Shown here: positions 33,380 to 43,317 of the stretch, piece after piece
Numbering within the stretch: position 1 is the stretch's first letter
Layout of the letters: each line of letters begins with the position of its first letter
Assembly: GCA_001931905.2 (NCBI GenBank)
Contig: MSJI02000582.1
Coordinates: 1 to 52,588 of the forward strand
Direction: 5' to 3'
DNA from: Cladosporium sp. IMV 00045
Taxonomy: Eukaryota > Ascomycota > Dothideomycetes > Cladosporiales > Cladosporiaceae
Length of the DNA stretch: 52,588 nucleotides
The notes under the pieces: model-generated
What the model was told of the DNA's origin: nothing
What the model saw: only the letters and a program-made list of their open reading frames with translations
Databases searched by the model: none
Translations under genes and position numbers: made by a program

Positions 33380-33771
33380 GTTGCAATCCGGTACCAGAAT
33401 GTGGGATATGAAAAAGTCAAAACTCAAATCGCTCAGTCGTCCATACTATTCCAGATACTGCCGTCTTGCTCTATCAAGTTTACTCGCCTGCGAGCCGTAA
33501 TATTTGCGAAATGAATGTTTGTCAGTAGAGACCAAGAAGGCCAGAGGCCCAGCCAGCTAGCGTTTAGGGAGGAGCCAAGTGCAGAGCGGTGAGTGGCTCG
33601 TTAAATCTGTGGCGACCCACCTTCGTTTATCCAGCACTCTGCCTCTCGACTTCACCCAAACACTTCCCAAGTGGCTCAAGCTCAAGCACATGTCAATAAC
33701 AGGAGCAACAAGACAAGAATAGATCTACCAAAATACAATCATAGCGACTCCATCCAGGAAATCAGCTCACA
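33380..33771. promoter_or_regulatory. Divergent promoter region of TRAPPC11 and MOZART1
   Basis: These 392 bp separate the two starts. No TATA element is obvious. The plus-strand leader just before 33772 is A-rich. Confidence 0.45.
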
Positions 33772-34191
33772 ATGCCACCACCAAACGACCCCGAAGCCAA
33801 AAAGCGAGCCGCCCGCGAAACAATCGACATTCTACACGATGTTTCCACACTTCTCGTACGGCTCCAACCTTTCCCCTTCTCTCCAAACCAAATGAAAAGA
33901 AGCAAACCAACGAAGAAAATATAAGCCCAAAGCTAGAACTCACAAAATCACAGAACACAGACCTCGACCGGCAATCGCTAAGCTACTGCGTCTCGCTGAT
34001 CGAGAACGGCGTGAGTCCCGAAGCTCTTGCGGTAAGTCACGCGTCTTTGCCCCTTCCTCGATCTATACGAGCACGCAGAAAGCGGGATGAATGTTCGTGA
34101 ATGAAAGATGGCTGAGCTGACGTGTATACAGAAAGTCATCAAAGAAGTGAAGGCGCAGCAGGAGAGGCACGAGGCGCGGTTGGGGGCGTAG
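33772..34191 (+). CDS. MOZART1 (MZT1), gamma-tubulin complex recruitment protein
   Basis: MOZART1 binds GCP N-termini and recruits gamma-tubulin complexes to spindle poles and other microtubule-organising centres. Three exons, 33772-33855, 33954-34031 and 34132-34191, all with phase-0 GT-AG introns, give only 73 aa. The assembled protein contains ARETIDILHDVSTLL from exon 1, NTDLDRQSLSYCVSLIENGV and SPEALA from exon 2, and KVIKEVKAQQERHEARLG from exon 3. This is the complete MOZART1 fold of three helices. Each exon is too short to show as a long open frame, so the gene is easy to miss. The intron donors are GTACGG and GTAAGT. Confidence 0.92.
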
Positions 34192-34545
34192 ATGAGAGTG
34201 GCGGCCTTTCCTTGATTCTCTCTGCCGCTTTTCTTTATAATGAGGTTTCTTCTGGGTTCTGGTCTGTTCTCAAATGGGGTGGTAAATGGCGTTTTGGACT
34301 CGCGAACAGGAGTGGGTGGGAATAGCATGATACCCTCATGAATGGACTTAACAATTGACAATGACGCGGTTGCATGTGGAAATTTTGCTGTGATTTGACA
34401 CAGTACGTGATTCTAATTGGAGAGCGATCTCTGATTTACTGTTCCGATGACAGTCCTCAGGGGCCCTCATTTGCTGTAGTTGACATCATGACGCATAATC
34501 TACCTGGTAACGAAACCCTCCGACAATTCACGACAGACCACTCGT
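34192..34545. other. Short intergenic between convergent genes
   Basis: It holds the 3' flanks of MOZART1 and the 769-aa gene. Nothing else was recognised. Confidence 0.5.
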
Positions 34546-37019
34546 CTAATCGACCTGCTCACGCTCCGCGCCCACATTGAGTGCCGACAAGTCCTCAGAA
34601 ACACCATTGGCTTCATTCGTTGAGCTCTGCTGAGCAGTCACATTCGCAGGTTTCTTCTTCCTAGCGGGCCTCTTCTTCTTCACACCCATAGACAACGGCG
34701 CCTCGCGAATCCACCGCGCAATAGCCTCCGCGCGATGCGTACTGATAGGATACTCTTTGCCGTTCTCATCCTGAGCCCAGCGACTCGCAGCCGCAGCGCT
34801 GTCGTTCCCGTTAACAGCTTCAGCGATCGTAGACGGAGATGTAGGTTCTTTGTCTTTCAGAGGCCCAGAAAGGCCTTCTTCGTCTTCGATCGCGCGTTTC
34901 TCCCTCGCTCGCACGGCGCGCTGGAAGCTTTCCTCGTCGACTACGCGGTCGTCTGAGAGGGCTTCGATGATGCTTTCCTGCTTGATGCGTTCGCGCTTCT
35001 GGTCGGGCGTTTCTTCTTTGCTTGAGAATTCGCGGTTGGTTGATGCAAGCGCATCGCCAGAAGTTGATGAGGAAGACGATGGGGAAGATGAAGTGCCTTC
35101 TCTGGCCCAGCCTCCTGCTGCTTCTGGCAAGGGCGCTGGGGCGCAGAGTTTCTGCCAGGGCATACTCAGGCCAATCCAGTTGTTAGCTCGCCGGAGGACT
35201 TCGATCCAGTCTGAGCGAGCAGGGCTGCGAGCGGCTTGGAAGATGGGATAGCCGTCTGCGATGCGTGCGAGGCGGGCGGCGTTGAGGGCGTGGCGAAGGT
35301 GCTCTGTTGGGCTGGTTTGAACGAGTGCGTGTGCGAGGAGGAGTGAATGTAGGGCGTCTGTGAGTAATGGATGGTAGGCGACGGCTTCACGAGAGGCGAA
35401 AGCGTCGCGGATAGGCTCATCGGCGTGGCCATTGCGGAAGCTGTCGGTCGTTGGAAAGGAAGGGAGATCTTGAAGAGGCTTCTCGGCAAACAAAGCGCTG
35501 GCAGGGTAGATCTTTGGTGCGGGAAATTTGGGCCAGCCATCTTCGCCAAGTTCGAAGGGCTCTGCTTTGGGCTTCTGGTGCTTTACGAGAGAAGAGTTCT
35601 CCCTCTGTCCATTGCTGGTCCCTTCGTTCTGGCTCGACTCACCATCGCTACTGCTGACCTCAACCAGGCGGTGCTTTGGCAGAGGGCTTTGGGTCTTGTG
35701 TCCGTTTGCAAGATCGTAGACCCGACGCGTGATCTCATTCGTGATTTCGAAAGGAAGACCAGGCGTGTAGTCGAAATGTGACAGAAATGCAGAATAGTCC
35801 TTGATAGCTCGCTTTGCATAGGTCTTTACTCTCTTTCGTGCGTCGAGTCGGACAGCATGAGCTTCCGCGTGTGCCCGGGTATCCTCGCCGTTCTCTCGCG
35901 CAGCCTGATACTCTTTGAGTCCATCCAGTGCCGTATGCACGCTCTGGCACGCGAGCGTCAGGTAAACTCCAGCTCTATTAAACAAAAGTTGCTTTTCCAA
36001 ACTTGTCGGCTGGTCCTCGTCTTTCAATTGTGGAATCGCCCTCGCATCTCGGTATCCTTTATTCCAAGCATTCTGCTCCTCGCGCATTTTGCTGGCAAGT
36101 TCCAATTGCTGCTGATCTGGTTTATGTGATATCCTGATGTTCTCTGTGATGCGTAGAGCCAGAGTCAAGTCCAATATGGCGCCCTCCCATTGGTGCTTGA
36201 AGATCTGCACAAGAGCTCGGGTCCGTAAAGGTGGTGCTTGTTGGTCGATTGGAAGCGAAGCAATGATCTCGTTCAGAGGGTCCAAAGGCGTATACTCTTC
36301 CACGGCGCGGGACGGGATCTTTTCGTGGAAGAAGTGAACGTACTTGGCGTCTGCAATCGCGGGATCGTTAGCGATGTCCTCTGATAACACACCTCTCCTC
36401 GCGAAACGCACCAGAATTGTTCGGCTCTCGTCTCAAGACATGACTACCGACATCTTCCACCGTGCTCGTCGCCTGCATCGTAGCCACGCTCGCAGCAACC
36501 TCGTCCAACTCGAACGCTTTCGCCAACAACCTCACTGCTTTCTGCCGTATCTTGAAAACCCGCTCTTTGCTCAGCGACGCACCTCCACCTCCATTTGTGC
36601 CAAACAAGTCCATGCGACCATTGTTGGGTCCATTGTTCGCGACGCCGTTACTCGCGCGGACGGAGTCTTGAGAAGCTTCGTCCACTGCTTTTCGAATCTT
36701 GACTACATCGTAAAAGACGGAAGGGTCAATCAGGCGCGGAGAGGGCATGGTGTAGTTCTGGTGAGCGAGCGAGGAAAGGATCTCTGGAGGGAGTTGGAGC
36801 CATGGTCCGGAAAACGAAGAGACGTAACGCCAGTGCCTACAAGCAGAATGGTCAGCACGGTCGATTGTCGCTGCGTCTGCGTTACATTCACAACGCGCAT
36901 CTTGTTGTACAGTAAAGGGAAAACATAGCACGTACGTACTTATTCCTGCAGATAATCAGACTGGACCCGGGAGGAGATTCGGGTTGCGCATCTTGCGCGC
37001 CAGTCTTCTTCTTCACCAT
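34546..37019 (-). CDS. Conserved fungal protein of unknown function (769 aa)
   Basis: Exons are 37019-36940, 36836-36412 and 36350-34546. Introns use GTACGT...TTGTAG and GTGCGT...TTGCAG with a CGCTAACG branch site, and phases close exactly. The N-terminal block IICRNKHWRYVSSFSGPWLQ, LPPEILSSLAHQNY, IDPSVFYDVVKIRKAVDEAS and the junction NSDAKYVHFFHEKIPSR look strongly conserved. The middle is helical with paired motifs (LRTRALVQIFKHQWEGAILD, LTLALRITENI, LLFNRAGVYLTLACQSVH), resembling TPR-like repeats. The C-terminus is basic and low-complexity (KKKRPARKKK). I believe it is widespread in filamentous ascomycetes but cannot assign a role. A scaffold-type function would fit. Confidence 0.78.
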
Positions 37020-37956
37020 GACTGAAAGATGTTGCTCCTCCTGCAGCGTGGGAAGAATGCTAACGATTGATTGTCATGTCGAGTGATTTGTTTGGGTACA
37101 TGTTTGGGTTGCGTTTGCGACAGACAAGAAGGGCAGCTTGGAGACTGGCGTCACACACTGGAAAGTGGAGTTCGTGGGCTGAACCCTTGCTCTGGCCAAT
37201 TCACTTGCTCACACCTTCCGACCACTGCATGTACTTCAATTTCGGATTACCCATTGACAGTACAATATGAAATATGTGAGAGTGCTGTTAGGGGTGGCAA
37301 TGATTATATGTAGTTGATCAGCTCTGTCAATGTTTCTAATTCTATCATCTTTACGCAACTTCTCTAATCATAAGGAAACATCGTTATCAATATTGATCAA
37401 TCTATACAGTGAATGAGCCGTTATCCGAGTCTCTGAGAAACATGTACTAGCGCATCGGCCTAAACTGATGGCTGCAGAACACTACAGCCATGACGATATT
37501 CAAACACAACCAACCAACTTCTCACACACGCCGATGGTCGAAAGCTGAGCAGGAGAAATCGGATCTGCTGGCATGTACCGAGGAGTGATGGTCCAGAGCC
37601 CCTATGGGCTCAGAGACAACTGAAACTCAAGAAAGCGTGGTCTTTTGAGTAACAAAATTCCTACTGTAAACTACCTAGAGATTTGATAGACTCGAATTCA
37701 AAGGGTATCCGCGTTTAAAGATCGGCGAGAGAGCGAGTACTGCAAAAGAAAGGCTCCGTAGCAAAAACCACATCCCCACTCTCGGTCCAGAACAAAAAAG
37801 GAAAAAAAGTCGTTAATGTGTGTCCTCGTGATGTCCAATGATCACCATGCGATGGCGAAGGAGTGACAAATCCTCCCAGCATGATCGGCAAAAAAATTAG
37901 TATGTACGCTCCAAATGACAAGGGAAATTTGCAGCAAAACACGAACGAGCGCATTC
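37020..37956. other. Intergenic, A/T-rich in its middle
   Basis: It holds the promoter of the 769-aa gene and the 3' flank of the rhodopsin-like gene. The stretch 37270-37420 is clearly more A/T-rich than neighbouring genes. No element borders or open frames were recognised. Confidence 0.5.
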
Positions 37957-39196
37957 TCAATGACGCTGCCTGCCATCAAACTCCTCGAAGCGCTGAAACG
38001 GCCTCTCAGAGTCCAGTAGCATGCTGACCGGCGGCCAATTTCGCTGCGCTTCCTGCGTGGCCGCCGTGGCTGTGAGGTCGGGGCTTGGGACCTCAGCAGT
38101 CTCCGGATCCGAGTCCTGTGTGACTGAAGACTTGAGCTCGCGCACGGAAGATGCGTTGCCCAAGGTGGTGCTGTTGTCCGTGTAGTGGTGGGAGTTGCGG
38201 TTGCGGCGGTAGAGGGTGCGGACGCTGGGGATGCAGACTGCGACGATGGCGACGGTGGGCTCGATGGTGGTCCAGACTGCAACGTCGACGATGTAGTCTG
38301 TTGGGAAGGGAGGTTAGCAAGGGCTTGAGTGGACTAGGTTTCGTATTGGCGTTTGGCTTACAGGTGAAGTCGGCCTCCTGAGCTCCATCGGTCATTTCCA
38401 GAAGGGCGATGAGGCGGATGATGTCGAAGATGAGCGTGACAATACCCAGAGCGAACATGGTGATGGCTCCCGTCTTCAGTCTCTTGTTGAGTTGGAGCCT
38501 CAAGACCTCTCTGATTGGTACGACGATGATCAGGAGATCGGTGACGATGTTCGGAATTTGCAAGCCGTAGTAGAATGGGATAATTGGGATGCAAGTCTTT
38601 TCCGACTCGGGAATCATCTGGTTCCAGTTTGCCTCCATGGGAATGCAAAGGAAGAATGCGGTGAGAATGATGCCCGCGCCCCAGATGGCGACGATAGTGA
38701 TTAGGACATTGATCTGCCAGTGAAAGCTCCTCGAGTGGTGCGAGAATAGCCGGCGGTATTGCATGAGGATTGACAGCTTCACGAATGTAATGCATGCCGG
38801 GTACAGAAAAGAGCCAGAATATTGCACCTAAAGGGCATGTGAGCCAGCTGCTTACGAAGTAAATGCGAATCTGCCCAAACAGCATACCTTTGCGAATGTC
38901 ACCAGAGTCTCCAAGTCCAGGGTATTGATGTGTCGCCCGAGTCCGTTGTTCAGCACTGTCTTGCGGTCAGTCTTTGAGCACGTCAATAACAGCAATGCGA
39001 ACTCACGTAAGATGCCGCCTATGTCGATGCCGAGCTTGCACGCGAGAGCCATGTAGATGAACCAGTCCTCCCAATATGTCTTCATGCCTTGGTATCGTCG
39101 TGCGATGAAGCGCAGAATTACCGCGCTGAACGACAAGAATAGTGCCACCACCGTCGCAGCGACGACCTTGTAGCCGACATTATCTGAATCCGCCAT
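37957..39196 (-). CDS. Fungal rhodopsin-fold seven-TM integral membrane protein
   Basis: Exons are 39196-39007, 38955-38888, 38827-38362 and 38297-37957, with three GT-AG introns (51, 60 and 64 nt), giving 354 aa. Seven hydrophobic segments are present: VVAATVVALFLSFSAVILRF, WFIYMALACKLGIDIGGIL, LYPACITFVKLSILMQYRRL, INVLITIVAIWGAGIILTAF, IPNIVTDLLIIVVPIREVL, TMFALGIVTLIFDIIRLIAL and AVWTTIEPTVAIVAVCIPSV. The spellings RRYQGMKTYWEDW, KLSILMQYRRLF, CIPMEANW and EPTVAIVAVCIPS are those of the large fungal 'Fung_rhodopsin' / PTH11-related group. There is no CFEM domain and no retinal-binding Lys context. The tail is Ser/Thr-rich. Members are suspected receptors, and the ligand is unknown. Confidence 0.85.
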
Positions 39197-41486
39197 CGTG
39201 TATGAAGAGGTATATCGCTCAGCTGTGTAGAGCAAGTGCGCTCGTAGGACCACCCAAAAATGATGACCAGGTGCAGGAATGAAGAATGCCAGCGAGTCAA
39301 AACGGATGCGAGGTAGCTACAAGATGAGGACGCGCAGGGTTCTTCAACGTCTGGGAGAACGTGCGTGGCGTGGTACAGGGACGTGCTAGATTTAGAAGAG
39401 GATGGGGTATGGAAAAGCAACGGGAGTGAGACATTCAAAGACAAAGAGAGCCAGATGAGGCTATATGTGCTGTGAGCCTGTGAGCAGAGCCCCAGATACT
39501 GTCATCAGCGGCGGCCAGTCCGAGGTGGGAAGAAAGTTCTCCTACTTGTCGGGGAGGCGATGGCGTTGCGCCGGGGTGCTGGGTTTGCTGCAAGGCGACG
39601 GAATCGTGTCTCGCTCCAGCTTGCTAGTGATGCAAGGGACCAGCAAAGCCTGACCCGGCAAAAGACGTCGATACAGTAGTTGATTAGATGGACTCATAGG
39701 CAGGACAGGGCCGGCATATAGAGATTGATGGCTGCGGGCCAGCCTCCAGTTGGGGAATTGGAGATGCAAGCGAAGGGGTCCAACGGCGTGAACGGTTCGC
39801 CAATCGTGAGTAGGGATGCGAGAGGGGAAGATGTTTTGATGCTTATGTCGAGACGCATATTGACGGGCGTCCAAAACCCAAGACTGTCCCAGTGCGGACC
39901 CGAAGAGGGAGATCGTCACACAATTCCCACTCACCGGGCGGCCCTTGCGCGGTTCACACAGTTGGATGATTTGACATGGCGCAGCATGACAGCTGCAGCT
40001 AGATCTGTTTCCGAACTAAGAGGCGCCGGAGAGACTTTTGTGTGGTTACAGTTCATAGCTGAATGGCTTGGTGTCGCCGGCACCCTGCGTCCAACTCCAG
40101 ATCCATAAAGTATGATGGACAGATGGATGGCGTGTTGGCGTCCAGTGGTAAATCTTCTGAATACCTCCTAACAGTCCTCTGGCCCACAGGTGTCGCATCC
40201 GATTCGCATCGCTTTCGGTCGCGAGATCAGGTTCCGATTAAAATGATGTCTGCTGCAAAAGTTGAGACGCCATATAGCCCGGGTTATGGGTATCGCTTCC
40301 ACGGCCCGGAGGCGGTTCTGTGTGACCTGCATTAGTCTCAGCTACCTCGCTCCCGGGACTCAGCTCCGCGCCATTGGCATTGCCTGTATCGACCCCAAAT
40401 CATGTGATATCCCGTCTGTCGGCCCGTGGCAGCAGAGCTTAAGACGATCCGGCGAATATCAGAACTCCACTATATGTGGACTCGGCCCAGATCTTGAACC
40501 ACTTCTGCGGACCGTTCCAACGCTGTCGTGCACTCCACGCTCTCGATCACCGACCGTATCCCAGATCCCCTCGAGTCCACTCATTCCTGTGGTCAGCTCG
40601 GTCTGCCGATTCCGCGTTGAGATCTTGGTGTGTTAGGTGCGTGTATAGCGCTTGCCAAGTAGCATCGATCATGAGATTCGAATGCAAATACTGCTGATGA
40701 TGACGTCCAGCAGCATGCAGGCATTGCTCCATCGTGCAGAAGAGATCGTGCCCTAGGCATCCCAGCCCGATTTCTTCGAACATGCATTCTGCCAGCGTGC
40801 TAGTAGTCTGCCAGCCTGTGCTGTCCATCCATTCCCTATGTGGAAAATGGACTGGACAATGAAGGTAAGGTAGTGTTGTAACGTTGCCCGGCCAGTGATG
40901 CTATCTAGCACTGGTCTCGCCTTTCGATGCTCCCATGATGCATTGATGCCGTCGTTTCGGTGCTTGCGTTCGACTCGCATCTCGGCTGGAGATTTCCCGC
41001 CGAAACCCGGTCATCAAACAATACAATCGTATGACCCCATGACTCTGGGACAATAAAGCACAGGCTGAGGGCATGAGGTAAGAACACCAATCTCGCCAAT
41101 CTGGCTGACCAGCCTGTCGGTCACTTCACTGCAGCCAAGCTTCCACTTCAGGGTTTGTTGAGATCTCCCAAGAGATTCGTTCTGGATGTCTCCGGCCGTC
41201 CGAGTCTACGGAGCTCAGCCAAGCGACCCTGTATCTCTACATGCACCCGTGAGAAAGGAGGCCAAATCCCGATTGCACGAACAGCAGCAGCAGCGAGACG
41301 CGTTATGCGCTCAACATCTCCACAGCTGCGTCGCATGCACGCATACAACTCCGCGTGTACTACTCGTGATGTATGTACGATCACACCAGCAGTTTGGCGC
41401 ACCAATGCACCGCGCCTCATCGGAGCACTGCTTGGTACCTCATTTCGGTCGTCCAATCATGGGTCTCCATTGGACATAATACCTGA
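39197..41486. other. 2.3 kb region without a supported gene
   Basis: Open frames (39725-40108 plus, 40547-40828 minus) show no domain and no consistent splice structure. The minus-strand frame at 40547-40828 looks somewhat protein-like but is not extendable. It is probably the promoter of the rhodopsin-like gene plus decayed sequence. Confidence 0.4.
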
Positions 41487-42007
41487 TCAGTAGTTATACA
41501 TCCCATCCCTATCCCAGTTTCCCTCAGCCTTCACCCGCTGTAGGGCCTCCTTGACCCTGCTCGCGATCGTTGGGATGTATGCCAGGGGGTCTGCAGCTTG
41601 CTTGTCAATATCCTCACGCCGCCCCTCGACCACGCCTGCTGCCAGCCACGGAATCCCTTGAGAACCTCCGCAATCTCTGATCAGAGCATACACCATATCA
41701 TTGGTGAAGTAGCCTCCCGTGACAACAGCTTGAGGCTTCCGAGAGTAATCTTGAGTGCCGATGCTTTTGAATGTCGGCTGGGTGGGCGGGTGTCCGGAGA
41801 GCAGGAGTGGAATGTCCTTGGCAGCCACTTCGGCCGAGTCCATGAAGTGAATCACTGCAGCGATTCAACAGCGATTCAATGACAGTCTGGCCTGGTCAAC
41901 ATGCTCGAGAGCTCACCTTCGACTTCCGGCTTCAGCGCCTCGACCATTGGTTTGCCGATAGCTTCGGTGCGGCCGATCAGAATAACAGGTATAGCCTGTG
42001 CTGCCAT
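41487..42007 (-). CDS. Small conserved fungal protein (152 aa)
   Basis: Exon 1 is 42007-41917 and exon 2 is 41854-41487, with a 62-nt GTGAGC...CTGCAG intron, giving 152 aa. The N-terminus AIPVILIGRTEAIGKPMVEA, LKPEVE is a beta-alpha unit like the start of a Rossmann fold. It is followed by IPLLLSG, SIGTQDYSRKPQAVVTGGYF and IPWLAAG. I recall similar fungal proteins with IGRTEAIG and GTQNYS-like motifs but no assigned reaction. At 150 aa the protein is too short for a full dehydrogenase, and the GxxGxxG motif is absent. The intron carries a direct repeat of GAATCGCTG next to its acceptor. Confidence 0.7.
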
Positions 42008-42694
42008 GTTCGAGATATGACGCCCAACTGTTGTTGTGTAGTGTGTTCTCCAACTCAGCGCAAAAGTCGACTGAGTGAATTTTCTGAGACATAGCGATGT
42101 GGTTCTCATGTTTTGCTGTTGCTCTGCTGACAGAGCTACATGCTCCCCTCGCTGGAGGATGCTTATGATGAGTAAGTAGTGAGCACCGTGGAGCTGCTCT
42201 CACCATTCAGCCTGCATGTACCAACGAGAATCGCGCTCATGTGACTAGAGTCGGTCTTCAGCCGAGATATCTCCTTTTCGTGCATCAGAACGCCTATCTA
42301 TCGTTGAACACGTTCCCAAGTCTTGAAGGCTCGATCAGTGAAGTGATGGATTCACTCCAAGGATGGCACCTGGCTTTCTCGCGTAGCAGCCTGACCCCAC
42401 CAACAAACAAAAAAGCTGAACTGACCACAAGCGCCACTGCTCTACACTATTAACAACACCACCTTTCACAAACATTGGATCTTGATACCATTCATTTTCC
42501 TACTGTCTTTCCAATACCACTTGCGTCGTTTTTTGTCGATTCTGAGATTGTGCTGACACATACTCCAAGGACACGATCAAAGTGACCAGGCCTTTGCGCC
42601 GCAATAACAACACTTCATAATAAACAACAAGAAATAAACAACTCCGAGAGACGGCCAGCCGCAAAAGCAATCCATATATACCACAATCCAAGGC
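42008..42694. promoter_or_regulatory. Divergent promoter region of the 152-aa and DUF2293 genes
   Basis: These 687 bp separate two divergent starts. The plus-strand leader before 42695 is A/C-rich (AACAACA runs). No gene was seen. Confidence 0.45.
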
Positions 42695-43168
42695 ATGGAC
42701 CCACCCAGCGATGAGCAACGGCGTTCCTGGAATCGCGGACCCCTGCAAGACCTCTTCCCACGCCTCCCCACCCCCATCCTCGAGAGCCTGCTCGACCTGG
42801 CCCTCTCCAAAAACGCCATCTACGACCTCTCCCAATCCAAGCACTGGAACAGCATCCGACTGACGAGCCTGGCGGTCGCGCACTGCCGGCACCGGTGCAC
42901 AGAGTACGACGCGCTGCTGCGCGATGGCGTCGAGCGCTACGAGGCCCGCAAGCGCACGGCGCAGGATGTTTGGAAGCAGTTGAGGGCTTGGTGTCCGTGG
43001 GACGATAGTAATCCTGTGCTTGAGAGGTGTTGGAGGGTTAGTGTGTTGAGGCCGGAGGAGAGGGAGCCAGGGTGGGATCCGATGGATTTGGACGGGAGTG
43101 AGGATGAAGTGGAGGGTGAGGGTGGTGGGCTGGGAGGAGAGGAAGGGGAGCCGATGGATTTGGATTGA
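42695..43168 (+). CDS. DUF2293-domain fungal protein
   Basis: A single exon encodes 157 aa. The core LQDLFPRLPTPILESLLDLA, NSIRLTSLAVAHCRHRCTEY and YDALLRDGVERYEARKRTAQ, followed by VWKQLRAW, fits the DUF2293 pattern: a conserved P-R-hydrophobic-P turn, a helix ending in H-x-R-H/C-x-x-T-x-Y, and a closing LL-x-x-G-x-x-R-x-x-A-R motif. The C-terminal 40 residues are acidic and Gly-rich with two copies of EPMDLD/DPMDLD. Function is unknown. In other fungi this domain often sits in larger nuclear proteins, so this is a short stand-alone version. Confidence 0.72.
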   Translation: MDPPSDEQRRSWNRGPLQDLFPRLPTPILESLLDLALSKNAIYDLSQSKHWNSIRLTSLAVAHCRHRCTEYDALLRDGVERYEARKRTAQDVWKQLRAWCPWDDSNPVLERCWRVSVLRPEEREPGWDPMDLDGSEDEVEGEGGGLGGEEGEPMDLD

Positions 43169-43317
43169 GGGAGTTGAATGAGTTTTTCGATTGAGGACTA
43201 CTAGTGTTTCCTTTAGGATTAGATAGATTTTTGGGTTCTGAGAAGATGGTGGGCTATATGCACAGCAGGAGCGTGAGTCTAAAGCATGACTCCACGCCAG
43301 GTCATGCAAGATGACCG

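Noticed and set aside
40547..40980. Protein-like minus-strand frames in the 39-41 kb gap
   Set aside because: There is no recognisable domain, no consistent start, and the frames cannot be joined by good splice sites.
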